57,055 nucleotides of DNA from an uncultured Alteromonas sp. GTDB lineage: Bacteria > Pseudomonadota > Gammaproteobacteria > Enterobacterales > Alteromonadaceae. The DNA is taken from assembly GCF_913058315.1 (NCBI RefSeq), contig NZ_CAJXQY010000016.1, positions 1 to 57,055 on the forward strand, given 5' to 3'. Under the pieces are notes generated by a model that was given only the letters and a program-made list of their open reading frames with translations, made no database searches and was not told the origin of the DNA. Both the position numbers and the translations under genes were made by a program. Position 1 is the stretch's first letter, and the number at the start of each line of letters is the position of its first letter. Positions 9,034-20,614 of this stretch are shown here, piece after piece.

Positions 9034-9801
9034 TTAATCGCTTCGCTTGATGGAAAAAGCTTTTAAGCGTAAATCGCCTTGCTCATCACCATCTTTAAAC
9101 TGTTGCAGGCGTACCAGCTGATAATTGAGATCCGGTGCAAACCAGGCCAGCGTGTGCCGGCTTTTTGATTCACGAACAATCTCAACCTTAATCGCTTCAA
9201 TTTTGCCGTAGGGTAAATCAACTAGTTCCTTGCCGATCACCCGCATACCGTAATGGCGTTGTTGGCCCCGGTAATTAATAAAGTCGTAGCTTAACGTCTC
9301 AGCCCCCCGAGCAAGGCGAATTGGCACGTCCAGGCGGTAAAGCTGATTATCCAACTCACCCTGCCAGGGCAGTGTAAAGGCTTCATCATCTTTATTTAGT
9401 TGGATTTGGCCGCCATCAACCTCCGGAAATTCCACTTTTAAACTTTTATCTGGCCCTGTACCCGTGCGCGAGTAGTTATACTGCTGCGGGATCAGATGGT
9501 CACCGTCTACCAGAAAAATCGAGTGTTCAAAACGTTTGTCGGAGAGGAAAAACTTCGACACCTTCGACTGATAAGTCAGCGAGTACAGGCCTTCCGATAA
9601 TTGTTCCAGTGAGATTTTGGCTGAGCCCAGATTATCATCCCATTTGTAAGCGTAATACACGGCTTCAAAAGGGGTTATCAGCGGGGAGGATTCTGTTGCT
9701 GCGGTATCGGCGAGTGCCGACATGCATAAAAAGCCTGACAAGAGTGTCAGGCCAAGGGATTTAGTCGTTCGCGTAACCGTTGTCCGGAAGAACTTTACCA
9801 T
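9034..9801 (-). CDS. DUF3108 family periplasmic protein
   Basis: A 255-residue protein with a Sec signal peptide (basic start, hydrophobic stretch about 16-29, probable cleavage after SALA near 32). The rest is the beta-rich DUF3108 fold, with the family's typical 'FEAVYYAYKWDDNLGSAKIS' opening and a closing region about deriving a quantity by comparison of slopes ('GKELVDLPYGKIEAIKVE'). Its function is unknown. The start lies 41 bases inside the end of purN in another frame, with an AAGG site, so it is translated from the purMN mRNA. Confidence 0.8.
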   Translation of the reverse strand: MVKFFRTTVTRTTKSLGLTLLSGFLCMSALADTAATESSPLITPFEAVYYAYKWDDNLGSAKISLEQLSEGLYSLTYQSKVSKFFLSDKRFEHSIFLVDGDHLIPQQYNYSRTGTGPDKSLKVEFPEVDGGQIQLNKDDEAFTLPWQGELDNQLYRLDVPIRLARGAETLSYDFINYRGQQRHYGMRVIGKELVDLPYGKIEAIKVEIVRESKSRHTLAWFAPDLNYQLVRLQQFKDGDEQGDLRLKAFSIKRSD

Positions 9802-10408
9802 CTAATAATGCCTTATTGTTGTTCATTTTGAGCCGGTCACTGCAATACCAGTGAACCACTAGCGGGTAAATACTACGTTCCTGCTCCTGAACCCGTTGGG
9901 CCAGAGCATCGGCGTTATCATCTTCAAACACCGGGACTTTACATTGAATGATGACGGGCCCGCCGTCAAGCTCAGGCGTCACAAAATGAACACTTAGGCC
10001 GTGTTCACGGTCACCATTTTCCAGTGCACGTTGATGGGTATTTAACCCTTTGTACTTAGGCAACAAAGACGGGTGAATGTTCAATAAGCGGCCGCTAAAA
10101 TGTTCAACAAACTCAGTAGTGAGAATGCGCATAAAGCCAGCCAGCACAACACAATCGGGCTGATAGCTTTCTAATGTGGCCAGCAAGGCCTGATCGTAGG
10201 TTTCGCGATCTTCATACTGTTTGTGATCCAAACAGATAGCTTCAATGCCCGCAGCGCGGGCTCGTTCCAGACCATAGGCGTCAGGACGGTTAGAAATTAC
10301 ACAAGCAATGTTAGCCTTTATTTTGCCCGCTTCTACCCAATCGATAATGGCCTGAAGGTTAGAGCCATTACCCGAAATCATGACGCAAATGTTAGGTTGT
10401 GTACTCAT
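9761..10408 (-). CDS. purN: Phosphoribosylglycinamide formyltransferase PurN
   Basis: The protein is 215 residues (E. coli 212). It transfers the formyl group from 10-formyltetrahydrofolate to GAR in step 3 of purine synthesis. Visible motifs are ISGNGSNLQA (phosphate binding), 'HPSLLPKYKGL' with the catalytic His, and 'SVHFVTPELDGGPVI' with the catalytic Asp. The ATG at 10408 follows the purM stop by 4 bases. A TTG at 10426 would overlap purM and adds nothing conserved. Its 3' end overlaps the DUF3108 gene. Confidence 0.95.
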   Translation of the reverse strand: MSTQPNICVMISGNGSNLQAIIDWVEAGKIKANIACVISNRPDAYGLERARAAGIEAICLDHKQYEDRETYDQALLATLESYQPDCVVLAGFMRILTTEFVEHFSGRLLNIHPSLLPKYKGLNTHQRALENGDREHGLSVHFVTPELDGGPVIIQCKVPVFEDDNADALAQRVQEQERSIYPLVVHWYCSDRLKMNNNKALLDGKVLPDNGYAND

Positions 10409-10412
10409 GTGA

Positions 10413-11450
10413 CTAATTGATCTCAACCTGATTGTCGCCGTCGAGTTCGGCTATTTCACCGAGCAACCAGGCCTTTTCACCGGCGTCGTTTAATACCGCC
10501 AGGGCGGCGTCAGCATCCTGCTCGTCAACTACCAGAATAAGACCTACACCACAGTTAAAGGTCCGGTACATTTCGTGCGTTTCAACATTGCCGTTTTCCT
10601 GCAGCCAGTTGAACACAGCCGGCCATTCCCAGCTGTTTGCATCGACCACGGCTTTTTTGTCGTCAGGCAGTACGCGCGGGATATTTTCCCAGAAACCACC
10701 ACCGGTGATATGTGAGATAGCCGCTACTTTAACGCTTTCCAGTAACTTCAGTACTGACTTTACGTAAATGCGTGTTGGGGCAAGCAGTTGGTCGATTACC
10801 GGCGAACCGTTCAGGTTGGCGTTAACATCGGCACCGCTGACTTCGATAATCTTGCGAATTAATGAGTAACCATTGGAATGCGGACCCGATGAGCCCAGTG
10901 CCAGAATCTTCTGACCGGCTTTAACCGTACTGCCGTCAATCACATCCTCGGCTTCAACCACGCCAACGCAGAAACCCGCGATATCGTAATCGTCGCCATG
11001 ATACATGCCGGGCATTTCTGCCGTTTCGCCGCCAATCAGCGCACAGCCAGCTTGTTCGCAGCCGGTACCAATGCCGGAAACCACTGCCGCAGCGGTATCG
11101 ACATTAAGCTTGCCGGTGGCATAGTAATCGAGGAAAAACAGCGGCTCAGCGCCCTGTACAATCAAATCGTTTACGCACATAGCAACCAGGTCGATACCTA
11201 CGCTGTCGTGACGCTCAAAGTCCATGGCTAAGCGTAACTTGGTGCCAACCCCATCTGTTCCAGAGACCAACAGCGGATTTTTATATTTTTCCGGCAGTGA
11301 ACACAGTGCACCGAAGCCACCTAAACCACCGCGTACTTCAGGACGGTGAGTACGTTTGGTGACGGACTTGATGCGTTCAACGAGTTGGTTTCCAGCGTCG
11401 ATATCGACACCGGCATCTTTGTAACTTAATGACGTATTTTTTTCAGACAC
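10413..11450 (-). CDS. purM: Phosphoribosylformylglycinamidine cyclo-ligase PurM
   Basis: An ATP-dependent AIR synthetase, step 5 of purine synthesis. Typical stretches are '[15 protein letters not shown]', '[12 protein letters not shown]', '[11 protein letters not shown]' and '[16 protein letters not shown]'. A GTG at 11450 with an AAGG site gives 345 residues, the same as E. coli. An ATG at 11468 would add six residues but has no clear ribosome-binding site. It is first in the purM-purN-DUF3108 operon. Confidence 0.95.
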   Translation of the reverse strand: MSEKNTSLSYKDAGVDIDAGNQLVERIKSVTKRTHRPEVRGGLGGFGALCSLPEKYKNPLLVSGTDGVGTKLRLAMDFERHDSVGIDLVAMCVNDLIVQGAEPLFFLDYYATGKLNVDTAAAVVSGIGTGCEQAGCALIGGETAEMPGMYHGDDYDIAGFCVGVVEAEDVIDGSTVKAGQKILALGSSGPHSNGYSLIRKIIEVSGADVNANLNGSPVIDQLLAPTRIYVKSVLKLLESVKVAAISHITGGGFWENIPRVLPDDKKAVVDANSWEWPAVFNWLQENGNVETHEMYRTFNCGVGLILVVDEQDADAALAVLNDAGEKAWLLGEIAELDGDNQVEIN

Positions 11451-11700
11451 GGGTAAGCCTTGTTGCATGGACTGGTTCGAATGCGCGGATTCTACCAGTA
11501 TCCGGGGGTAAGTCCAACGTGTAAGCAGGGTTTACTTGGCAAATTGCACCAATGTTTAAGCTGGTGTCTGTATAAATTGTCGCCAGTCAGTCGGCTTATT
11601 GGTAAACAGAACGCAGATAAGCCAATAATTAAGGTGAAAAACGTGTTTAAATAGATAACAATAAACCGCCCAGAGGGCGTGCGCCTTTGTTGGTATTAAC

Positions 11701-13038
11701 ATGGAGTTTGCTAAGCTTTTGCCCGTACCAGTATTACTCAGATTACCGAGAAAAATTTCGCAGCTGACCGCCGCAATAACCTTGTTAGTGGGGGCGGGAT
11801 GGATCGGCGCAGCGCATGCCAGTACCACTATAGAACTCGGTACCGGAAAAGTGATCGTCGATAACAAATCGAGCCGGGCACTGACCAACGGTACCCGCGA
11901 AGCGCTGGAACAGTTGCTGGTTAAAATAACCGGTCAGCAGGACATCAGCGATTACCAGACCGTGGATACCCTGCGTAAAAATGCCAACCGCTATTTACGA
12001 GCCTACCGCTTTACCGAAGAGCAGGGTGAACTGTTTTTAGTGGCCGAGTTTGACCGCGAACTCATTGAAGCCGAACTGGTTAAACAAGGCTTGCCCATTT
12101 GGGGCAGTCGCCGCCCTGATGCGTTGTTATGGCTGGCCATCGAGGATCAGGAAGGTGAACGTCGGATTGTTGACGATGGCAATCAAAGTTCGCTGGCCAG
12201 AATGACTCGTCGCCAGGCTGATACCCGCGGTATTCCGCTGGCGCTGCCGTTAATGGATTTAGACGATACACTCACTATTAACGGTTATGATGTGTGGGGA
12301 TTGTTTCCTGAGCAATTGGTTAACGCAGCAAAACGCTACAATGTAGATTATGTTTTAGCGGCAAGATTATACCCCAATCGCACCCGCGAGCTTGTATATA
12401 AGCAGCCCGAACGCCCGGTTTCTACCCGCTTTGTGCCAGCACCGTTTAAAGTCCCTGCGCTGAGAATAAACGAATACGGTGAAGTCATTTTGCCGTTACT
12501 GGCAGAGTTGGATGCCATCCAGATGTCCTGGGTAGAAAAAGAATCGGCCAGTGGGCCGGTGTTCACCCAGGAAGAGTTTTCAACCGTTGCGGCACGCGCC
12601 AGAAAAGGCCGCTACTCGCTGGATTATCTTTACCTGGCGGCCAGCCAGGGGGCGTATCAGATTACCCATGACACCCTGATAGGCGATGAACCGGAAGCAC
12701 TGCTGGCTACCTTTATTAATGATTACGCCAACTATCTTGGGCAGAATTTTGCGATCCTGCCCACCGATGGCGACAGAACCCAGGCATTTGAAATCTCGGT
12801 TGGCAATTTGTCGAGCTTGGCCGGCGTAGTGGCCGTACAAAATTATTTGCAGAATCTGAGTGTTACCGACAAAGTCATGCTGGTTAAACAGCAGGGCATG
12901 GTCAGTACTTTCAGGCTTAACCTGTTGGGGACCGAACAGGATCTGCGCTCGGTATTGTCGCTGGACAGTCAGTTGCAACCATTGACCGATGCATTTGGTC
13001 AGCCTCTTCAAGGCATGCATTACTTCTGGAGTCAGTAA
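11701..13038 (+). CDS. DUF2066 domain-containing exported protein
   Basis: A 445-residue protein with a long N-terminal signal or anchor (hydrophobic about 20-38, ending AHA near 40), then the DUF2066 domain opening 'GTGKVIVDNKSSRALTNG' and 'EALEQLLVKITGQ'. Biochemical function is unknown. It sits between purM (divergent) and hda (2 bases downstream, same strand), an arrangement I believe recurs in Alteromonas/Shewanella-type genomes in place of the E. coli uraA-upp genes. The ribosome-binding site ahead of the ATG is poor, so the start may be a little different. Confidence 0.8.
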   Translation: MEFAKLLPVPVLLRLPRKISQLTAAITLLVGAGWIGAAHASTTIELGTGKVIVDNKSSRALTNGTREALEQLLVKITGQQDISDYQTVDTLRKNANRYLRAYRFTEEQGELFLVAEFDRELIEAELVKQGLPIWGSRRPDALLWLAIEDQEGERRIVDDGNQSSLARMTRRQADTRGIPLALPLMDLDDTLTINGYDVWGLFPEQLVNAAKRYNVDYVLAARLYPNRTRELVYKQPERPVSTRFVPAPFKVPALRINEYGEVILPLLAELDAIQMSWVEKESASGPVFTQEEFSTVAARARKGRYSLDYLYLAASQGAYQITHDTLIGDEPEALLATFINDYANYLGQNFAILPTDGDRTQAFEISVGNLSSLAGVVAVQNYLQNLSVTDKVMLVKQQGMVSTFRLNLLGTEQDLRSVLSLDSQLQPLTDAFGQPLQGMHYFWSQ

Positions 13039-13040
13039 CC

Positions 13041-13796
13041 ATGCAGCTGCCCTTACCGGTTACGCTTCCTGATGATGAGACCTTCGACAGCTTTATCCCT
13101 GGCGGTAATGACGAGGTGGTTTCATTGTTGAGCTGTGTCGCCAGTCATTCGCCTGACTGGCGAGGCGAGCCTGCATTGGCGTTACTGGATGCCGCTTCGA
13201 TTCCGCTTATCAATCTGGTGGGCAGTTCCGGTCGGGGCAAGAGTCACTTGCTGTATGCCATGTGTCATCAATTGGCTGCCCGCGAAATCCCCCATGCTTA
13301 TGTGAATTTTACCGATGTAGTGACCTTGTCACCGAAGCTACTTGAAGCCCTTGAACAGCTGCCGGTGATTTGTCTGGATAACCTCGAAGCTATTGCCGGC
13401 CATGCGGCGTGGGAAGAGGCGGTTTTCGACTTAATTAACCGGGTCAGTGAAACGCGCTTCGGAATGTTAATTGTTGCCGCCCAGTCGGGGCCAAACGCCA
13501 GTGACGTCAGGCTACCGGATCTGCGTTCACGTATCAGTGCCGGATTAACTTATCAGTTAGTATCGCTGAGCGATGAGCAGCGTGGCGAGGTGCTGAGTTC
13601 CCGGGCACAACAACGGGGATTATCGTTATCAGCGCAGGCGCTTCACTATCTACTGAATCACAGCCAGCGAGACCTGCCCAGTTTAATGGCGCTGCTCGAC
13701 CGGCTCGACCAGCGCTCATTACAGGAACAAAAGAAAATCTCAGTTGCTCTGGTTAAACGAGAGCTGGCTGAAGATGCGGATCCTTCTGCTTCCTAG
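13041..13796 (+). CDS. hda: DnaA regulatory inactivator Hda
   Basis: A 251-residue AAA+ protein related to the DnaA ATPase domain. With the DNA-loaded sliding clamp it stimulates hydrolysis of DnaA-ATP (RIDA) and prevents over-initiation. The N-terminal clamp-binding motif is QLPLPV (2-7). Walker A is GSSGRGKS (61-68) and Walker B-like ICLDNLEA. It follows the DUF2066 gene immediately. Its TAG stop shares a CTAG palindrome with the stop of the convergent lipoprotein gene. Confidence 0.93.
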   Translation: MQLPLPVTLPDDETFDSFIPGGNDEVVSLLSCVASHSPDWRGEPALALLDAASIPLINLVGSSGRGKSHLLYAMCHQLAAREIPHAYVNFTDVVTLSPKLLEALEQLPVICLDNLEAIAGHAAWEEAVFDLINRVSETRFGMLIVAAQSGPNASDVRLPDLRSRISAGLTYQLVSLSDEQRGEVLSSRAQQRGLSLSAQALHYLLNHSQRDLPSLMALLDRLDQRSLQEQKKISVALVKRELAEDADPSAS

Positions 13797-15732
13797 TACC
13801 TCAGGTGATTATCCCAGTGTCGTATTTGCAGAGCCGGGCGGTAGGGCTGCGCTGAATCGTCCACTCGCAATGGTGATAAACGCGGTGAACTGGTCAGTGA
13901 TGCAAAATCAAACCACGAGGTATTCGCTCGCAGTTGGATCGTGGCCGGTAATTCAGCCTGGATCTGCGTTACATTCAGGTTAGGTAATACCCGCTCTACC
14001 GTGAACGCCGTTCTGGCCTGCAGCGTATCCTGATTGACCCGGTTACGCTGGCCCCAGGTGATAAGCGCATCGGGATTGTTATTGGTACCAATGACGCCCA
14101 CATCGGCACTGACCCCCAGGCGATGTAGCATCATAAACCGCTCAAACAGCGTGGCATAATCTTCGCGCTCGGTGTAATAAGCATAAAACGCCGGTGCGAT
14201 ATCAGCGCTGAATTCATCGGCGGCTTCACTCGCCGTGTAATTACGCTGCGCGGTGGTAGCCGTTTCGCCGCCAAAGGAAACATCAGCCAGGGCATCCAGT
14301 ACTGAGGAATTCAGTGGATATTGGTTGTAAAGCAGGGTAGAGCGCGGCGCATTGTTCTGGAAGAAACTCAATGGCGTTTGCGTGTCAGCGATGCTTGCCC
14401 AGGATGTCGGCGGAAAGAAATCGTTAGCGTGGGCCAGTTCGTGATACATCAGCCACGCCAAAGCGGCTTCCAGTTGTGCCAGATCACGGCTGTTACGGCT
14501 ACTTTCAGCCAGAGACGCCTGTGGATAGTAATAGCTGTTGTCTTTAACGTAACGCCAGTAGATACCAAACTGCAAATCGTTACCAAAATCACTGCGGTAA
14601 TCCGGCGCGGTGTTTAACGTATCCCGTTCTTCAGGTGTGCGCCAGAAGTTGCGCGCATCAAGATAAATAGCACCGGTGCGGACCCAGTAAAATGACGGGC
14701 GTACCTCGTAGGAAATCACTATAGCCGTCACCCCGCGCAGCAAGTTCAGCATGTCTTCTGATGTGGCAGAAATTTGCAGGAACTCAGCAAACCGGTCGCC
14801 CATCCACGGGTGTGACACCAACGTTTTATCTAAAATGGTTTCAATGGTGGGGTTATTGGTTTGCATGCCTATTAATGGCAAATCACTAAAGGTACAACTG
14901 TTAACCAGCTGATTGGTATAAACGCAGCGTGCCAGCCCCTCTGCCCATGGCGTATCAGCCCGGTACGGAATAAGGTCGGTAGTCAGGTACATATCGTTTT
15001 GTGTAAAGATACCATTGCTGCTGATCGTAGCATCGTTGATCCCCACTAACACGGTGTCACTGGCTGTGGTGCCATCATCAAAGGTCAGCGTTACCGCAAA
15101 TTCCATGACCTGGTCTTCAGACACTTCCGGTGCGGCAAAAAATGCGCTTTGCAATGGTCCGCCGGTGCTGTCTTCCTGATATACAATCTCTTCGGCCTGG
15201 GGCCCGGCCAGTTGTTCCCACTGGGCATCGGTTATGATTTTGGCGGTGGGCGAGTCGACCCGTAAAGACACCCGGCCGCGCTCGGTTGCCATGTGGTCGA
15301 GACGAATATTGGCCTGATTCTCTGCACCGGAGGCTTCGGCGGTGAGGGTGAAGCTTAATGCGCGTTGCTCACCGGATGTCGTTGTAGCGGTAACGGTGAA
15401 TTCATAGGTGCCAGTTGCCGGAATATCAAAGCCAACGGCCTGGGTATGGGCCGCCAGTAAATCAACGGCGGGGCCGCTGGTTTGCTGCCAGTCAATGGTG
15501 TCGAGAGTCTGGCTGTCGTTGCTTAGCACAACAAAGCCCACCGAGGCATCGACACTGGGATTCAGGTCGCCAAACAGGCGCAGGTTATCCACGGTGAGGG
15601 CCGGTGCAACTTCGGTGAATCCGGGTGCTGGAGTTCCTGGTGTGGGTGTTACGGTGCTGCCACCGTTATCGCCACCACCTCCACAACCACCTATCAGTAA
15701 CGCAGCCGATAAGGCGGCCGCAGTGCGGGTGG

Positions 15733-15760
<28 letters not shown>
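13793..15760 (-). CDS. Putative zinc metallopeptidase-like lipoprotein (gluzincin motif), uncharacterised
   Basis: The protein is 655 residues from the ATG at 15760, which opens a lipoprotein signal peptide with acylated C26 (LLIGGC) followed by a Gly/Pro/Thr linker. Residues about 50-142 and 148-243 look like two beta-sandwich (PKD/Ig-like) domains. The C-terminal half carries HELAH at 440-444 followed by EFSAD at 516-520, the HExxH...ExxxD pattern of gluzincin proteases, in 'LMYHELAHANDFF'. I do not recognise a named family. The start lies within the last bases of the DUF2069 gene. An upstream in-frame ATG at 15886 is rejected because it precedes the signal peptide by 42 residues. Confidence 0.78.
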
Positions 15761-17128
<1,368 letters not shown>

Positions 17129-17155
17129 AGTGTTCTACTTATTTATTGTGTTGTT

Positions 17156-17713
17156 ATGATAGCGCCAGATGTTTTACTTACGCTTATCAGGTTGAACAGA
17201 TTGAAAATTGTCGCAGATTATAAACGAATAAAGCAACAACGTGGATCTTTCCGTGTTGTTCTGATGCTGCTTGCCGGGATTGTGGCGCTGGCAGGCGGCA
17301 TTGCCTTCAGAGCTATGCAGCCGCTAACGGTGCACACGGTGCAAGGTCAGCCGTTTAGCTGGCAAAGTGAGCAATGGACGGTAGTAAATTTTTTTGCCGA
17401 GTGGTGTCTGCCCTGTTTACGGGAAATTCCCGAGCTTAACCAGGTATACAATGAACAGCAGTTCAGAGTGCTTGGTGTGAGTTTTGATGAACTCGACGAC
17501 GAAGCGCTCAGCGCAGTGGTAACAAGACAAAACATTCGTTTTCCGGTAGTAGTCAGTAACGCCATGACGGATTTGCCGGTGTCGATGCCCATTGTATTGC
17601 CCACTACCTATATTATTTCGCCCGAAGGCGAGGTTGCGGTGACCCTGCGCGGAGAAATTACACAGGAAAAGCTGATTAGTGCTATTCAACAGGCTCAATC
17701 AGAACTGCTTTAG
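17156..17713 (+). CDS. TlpA/ResA-like membrane-anchored thioredoxin-fold protein
   Basis: About 185 residues from the ATG at 17156; a TTG at 17201 with an AGG site is an alternative start. There is one N-terminal membrane anchor ('VVLMLLAGIVALAGGIAF'), then a periplasmic thioredoxin domain with redox motif WCLPC in 'FFAEWCLPCLREIPELNQ' and a cis-Pro region 'LPTTYIISPEG'. It is expected to reduce or shuffle disulfides, for example in cytochrome c maturation, but the partner is unknown. Its last 15 bases overlap the end of convergent bepA. Confidence 0.82.
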   Translation: MIAPDVLLTLIRLNRLKIVADYKRIKQQRGSFRVVLMLLAGIVALAGGIAFRAMQPLTVHTVQGQPFSWQSEQWTVVNFFAEWCLPCLREIPELNQVYNEQQFRVLGVSFDELDDEALSAVVTRQNIRFPVVVSNAMTDLPVSMPIVLPTTYIISPEGEVAVTLRGEITQEKLISAIQQAQSELL

Positions 17714-19168
17714 TTTTTCCTGTTCGTCTCTGAACTGTTGAATTCGCGCCCGGATGCGCTGTTTTTCAAGGTGATCGTCGCCCGTAAAGTTGTACGCGTG
17801 CTGAAGCTCATCAATAGCGTTGGGATAGGCACCATACAGCGCCAGTAATTCAGCCTTGCTTTGGTGCATCCCCTTATAAGACTTTTCGGCTTTATAGGCA
17901 TTACTTAATAGCTGATAAGCCAGCTGATCGTGAGGATGTACCAGCAAATAATCGCGGATTAACTCAATGGCAGTTTCATGATCTTTATTGGCCATGTAAG
18001 CGTTGGCCAGGTTTAGTACCACTACGCTGTTGCGCGGTTTGTGTTGCAGCTCTTTTTGTAGCATCGCTATGGCTTCATCAGCCTGGCCCATTGCCAGCGC
18101 GATATCCGTAGCTAAATCGACATAAAACAGGTTGCCCGGCGTTCTGGCCAATAGCTGATCGTTTATCTGTTTGGCTTTTTGATTTTCTTCGTTGGCCAGA
18201 TAGGCAATAGCCAGTCCGTACAGACCCGCATCGCGGATTGGGAACGTGTCATTCTCGACCACCGCTTTAAAGTGTTCCAGTGCATAATCCGGAGCAAACT
18301 GGTACCGGGCCAGCAAGCGCGCTTTAGCAAGATTAAACGACAGGCTAGGGTGGAGTCTTACATCCGGGTACCGCCGCATGCGGTTGCGGGCATCGGCAAT
18401 CCGTTTTTCGGTTAAGGGGTGCGTTAACAAGCGCTCTGGCGGAAGCGACCTGGTGCGATATTCTTCGGCCATTTTACCAAAGAATGTGGATGCGGCTTTT
18501 GGATCGAAACCCGCCTGATACAAAATATCAATACCAATCCGATCAGCTTCCTGCTCGTTGGAACGGGTGTAATCAATATTGAGCTGGTGAGCGACAGCCG
18601 TGGAAGTCTGCATGGCGGCAATCCCGGCTTCCGGATTGGCCATGGCCAGCAAAATACTGCCTAACATCGAAGCTATCTGCAGCGGAGAGCTACGTTGCTG
18701 CGATAAGGCGCGACGAGCCAGATGGCGCTGGGTAACGTGGGTGACTTCGTGCGCCAGTACCGACGCTACTTCGCTTTCTGTGTCGGCGCGGGTAATTATA
18801 CCAGAGTGCACGCCCACATGGCCGCCATAAAAGGCGAAAGCATTCATTGCGCTGTTATTGATAATAAAAAATTCGAAAGGGAACTTGGTGTTTTCGGCCT
18901 GAAGCACCAGCCGGTTGCCGAGATCCTGGATGTATTCGGTGAGCACCGGATCGTCAATGACCGGAGCCTGGCCGCGCATTTGCCGCATTATGGCGTCACC
19001 GACCAGCATTTCTTTATCCAGCGTAAGGACTTCTGATGCGACCACGCCAATGTCCGGCAGCGTATTTTTATCGCTACCGATAGACTGGCCAACAGAGGAT
19101 ACCGGCAACAACGCCGTAGCCATGCCCATTGACACACCCAGGATACCGGATCGAAAAAATTGTCTCAT
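17699..19168 (-). CDS. bepA: Beta-barrel assembly-enhancing protease BepA (M48, TPR)
   Basis: This 489-residue protein matches E. coli BepA (487). A signal peptide (about 1-28) targets the periplasm. The M48 domain has the zinc motif HEVTH at 140-144 and third ligand in EQEAD at 205-209. The C-terminal half consists of tetratricopeptide repeats. The enzyme aids LptD maturation and degrades stalled outer-membrane proteins. A GAGGGAAA site precedes the ATG. It neighbours arsC and the PerM-like gene as in E. coli. Confidence 0.95.
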   Translation of the reverse strand: MRQFFRSGILGVSMGMATALLPVSSVGQSIGSDKNTLPDIGVVASEVLTLDKEMLVGDAIMRQMRGQAPVIDDPVLTEYIQDLGNRLVLQAENTKFPFEFFIINNSAMNAFAFYGGHVGVHSGIITRADTESEVASVLAHEVTHVTQRHLARRALSQQRSSPLQIASMLGSILLAMANPEAGIAAMQTSTAVAHQLNIDYTRSNEQEADRIGIDILYQAGFDPKAASTFFGKMAEEYRTRSLPPERLLTHPLTEKRIADARNRMRRYPDVRLHPSLSFNLAKARLLARYQFAPDYALEHFKAVVENDTFPIRDAGLYGLAIAYLANEENQKAKQINDQLLARTPGNLFYVDLATDIALAMGQADEAIAMLQKELQHKPRNSVVVLNLANAYMANKDHETAIELIRDYLLVHPHDQLAYQLLSNAYKAEKSYKGMHQSKAELLALYGAYPNAIDELQHAYNFTGDDHLEKQRIRARIQQFRDEQEKLKQF

Positions 19169-19475
19169 TTTCCCTCAAATAAAGCCTGATACTGCTATAT
19201 ATACGACAATCTGACGGCATTCAGTTCCCTGAATTTGGTAATATATTTCAGATTTCACCCTTACCATGCCATGGTGCAGTGAAGCCGAAGGGGCAACACT
19301 GCAATCGCGCTGATGGTCTGATCACACCATAAGGGGCGTCAGGGTGCAAGTTCTATGCGTTACAATTCAAGTGTTTGTCGGTATAGTAGCGCTCTCAATT
19401 GTAAAGTGCCGGTAGTTAGCTTTTTAGCCGGGCAGTGCAATCACTGCTGGCAGAAAATGCGTGAAGGAATTTTAA
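19169..19475. other. Divergent intergenic region between bepA and the PerM-like gene
   Basis: These 307 bases contain no coding sequence that I can support. They include the bepA ribosome-binding site, an AT-rich TATATATA tract near 19195 that could be its -10 region, an imperfect CCATGCCATGG palindrome near 19265, and the promoter called for the permease. No structured RNA is obvious. Confidence 0.6.
19360..19387 (+). promoter_or_regulatory. Sigma-70 promoter for the PerM-like permease
   Basis: TTACAA (19360-19365) and TATAGT (19382-19387) are separated by 16 bases. The start codon is about 90 bases downstream. Confidence 0.5.
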
Positions 19476-20552
19476 ATGTTTAGTGTTTTTGGGCGCTGGT
19501 ACAAACGCAAGTTTTCCGACCCTGATGCAGCCATGCTGCTTATACTTATTTTGATCAGTAGTGCCTTGCTATTGCTGTGGGGCGACATGCTGATGCCGGT
19601 TATTGTAGCCGCCGTGGTCGCCTATTTACTGGACTGGCCGGTCACTCAGTTAAACCGTATGGGCCTGGGGCGTTCTCCGGCAGTGGCCCTGGTGCTGCTG
19701 TGCTTTATTCTGGTCATGGTGTTACTGGCCATTGGTTTGGTACCGGTAGTCACCAAGCAGAGCGTGAGTCTGGCTCAGGAGTTGCCCACTATCTGGCAGA
19801 ATGCGCAATCCTGGCTTTTGACCTTGCCGGATAAATACCCGGAATATGTGCAGTTTTCACATATCTACGAGATGATGGAAGGCGCTAACCAGCGGCTGGT
19901 TGATTTTGGTGAGCAGGCCTTATCGGCGTCAATTGGTTCAATTACCAGTGTGGCAGCGTTGTTGATTTATTTCATTCTGGTACCGCTGATGGTGTTTTTT
20001 ATGCTTAAAGACAAGCAGTATTTCACCGACAGTATCTCCCGGATTCTGCCCAGAGAGCGTCGTCTGATCGCTCAGGTAGGAAATGAAATGAACGTGCAGA
20101 TAGCCAACTACATCCGGGGCAAGGTCATCGAAATTATTATTGTTGGCGGGGTGTCCTGTGTAACCTTTGCCATTATGGACCTGCGGTATGCTTTATTACT
20201 CGGGGTACTGGTCGGGCTTTCGGTGCTGATACCTTATATCGGCGCCGCCGTGGTAACCATTCCTGTAGGGGTTGTGGCCATGTTCCAATGGGGAATTTCG
20301 CCCGAGTTCTGGTACCTGATGGTCGCTTACGGCATTATTCAGGCGCTGGACGGCAACCTGCTGGTACCTATTCTGTTTTCCGAAGCGGTTAGCCTGCATC
20401 CGCTGTATATCATTATTGCAGTGCTGTTCTTCGGTGGATTATGGGGCTTCTGGGGGGTCTTCTTTGCCATACCGCTGGCCACTCTGGTGAAAGCGGTGGT
20501 CACTGCCTGGTCGTCATCCCCGGAACACAAACCTACCGGCGATGAAGCCTGA
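19476..20552 (+). CDS. AI-2E/PerM-family membrane transporter
   Basis: A 358-residue polytopic inner-membrane protein of the AI-2E transporter superfamily, syntenic with E. coli perM beside bepA. Hydrophobic segments cluster at about 20-55, 63-90, 155-180 and 215-345. The conserved segment 'GLSVLIPYIGAAVVTIPVG' precedes the last helices. The substrate is unknown; family members have been linked to export of autoinducer or Na+/H+ exchange, and none of that can be read here. Confidence 0.87.
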   Translation: MFSVFGRWYKRKFSDPDAAMLLILILISSALLLLWGDMLMPVIVAAVVAYLLDWPVTQLNRMGLGRSPAVALVLLCFILVMVLLAIGLVPVVTKQSVSLAQELPTIWQNAQSWLLTLPDKYPEYVQFSHIYEMMEGANQRLVDFGEQALSASIGSITSVAALLIYFILVPLMVFFMLKDKQYFTDSISRILPRERRLIAQVGNEMNVQIANYIRGKVIEIIIVGGVSCVTFAIMDLRYALLLGVLVGLSVLIPYIGAAVVTIPVGVVAMFQWGISPEFWYLMVAYGIIQALDGNLLVPILFSEAVSLHPLYIIIAVLFFGGLWGFWGVFFAIPLATLVKAVVTAWSSSPEHKPTGDEA

Positions 20553-20563
20553 ATACGGATAAA

Positions 20564-20590
20564 ACGGCCAGTCTGACTGGCCGTTGTTGT
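20564..20590. terminator. Intrinsic terminator between the PerM-like and hydrolase genes
   Basis: A 9-bp stem (ACGGCCAGT/ACTGGCCGT) with a CTG loop is followed by a T-rich tract on the plus strand. It lies between two convergent genes and probably serves the permease. Confidence 0.8.
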
Positions 20591-20614
20591 TTTGTAACCC
20601 TTTTTCTCTTTAAG

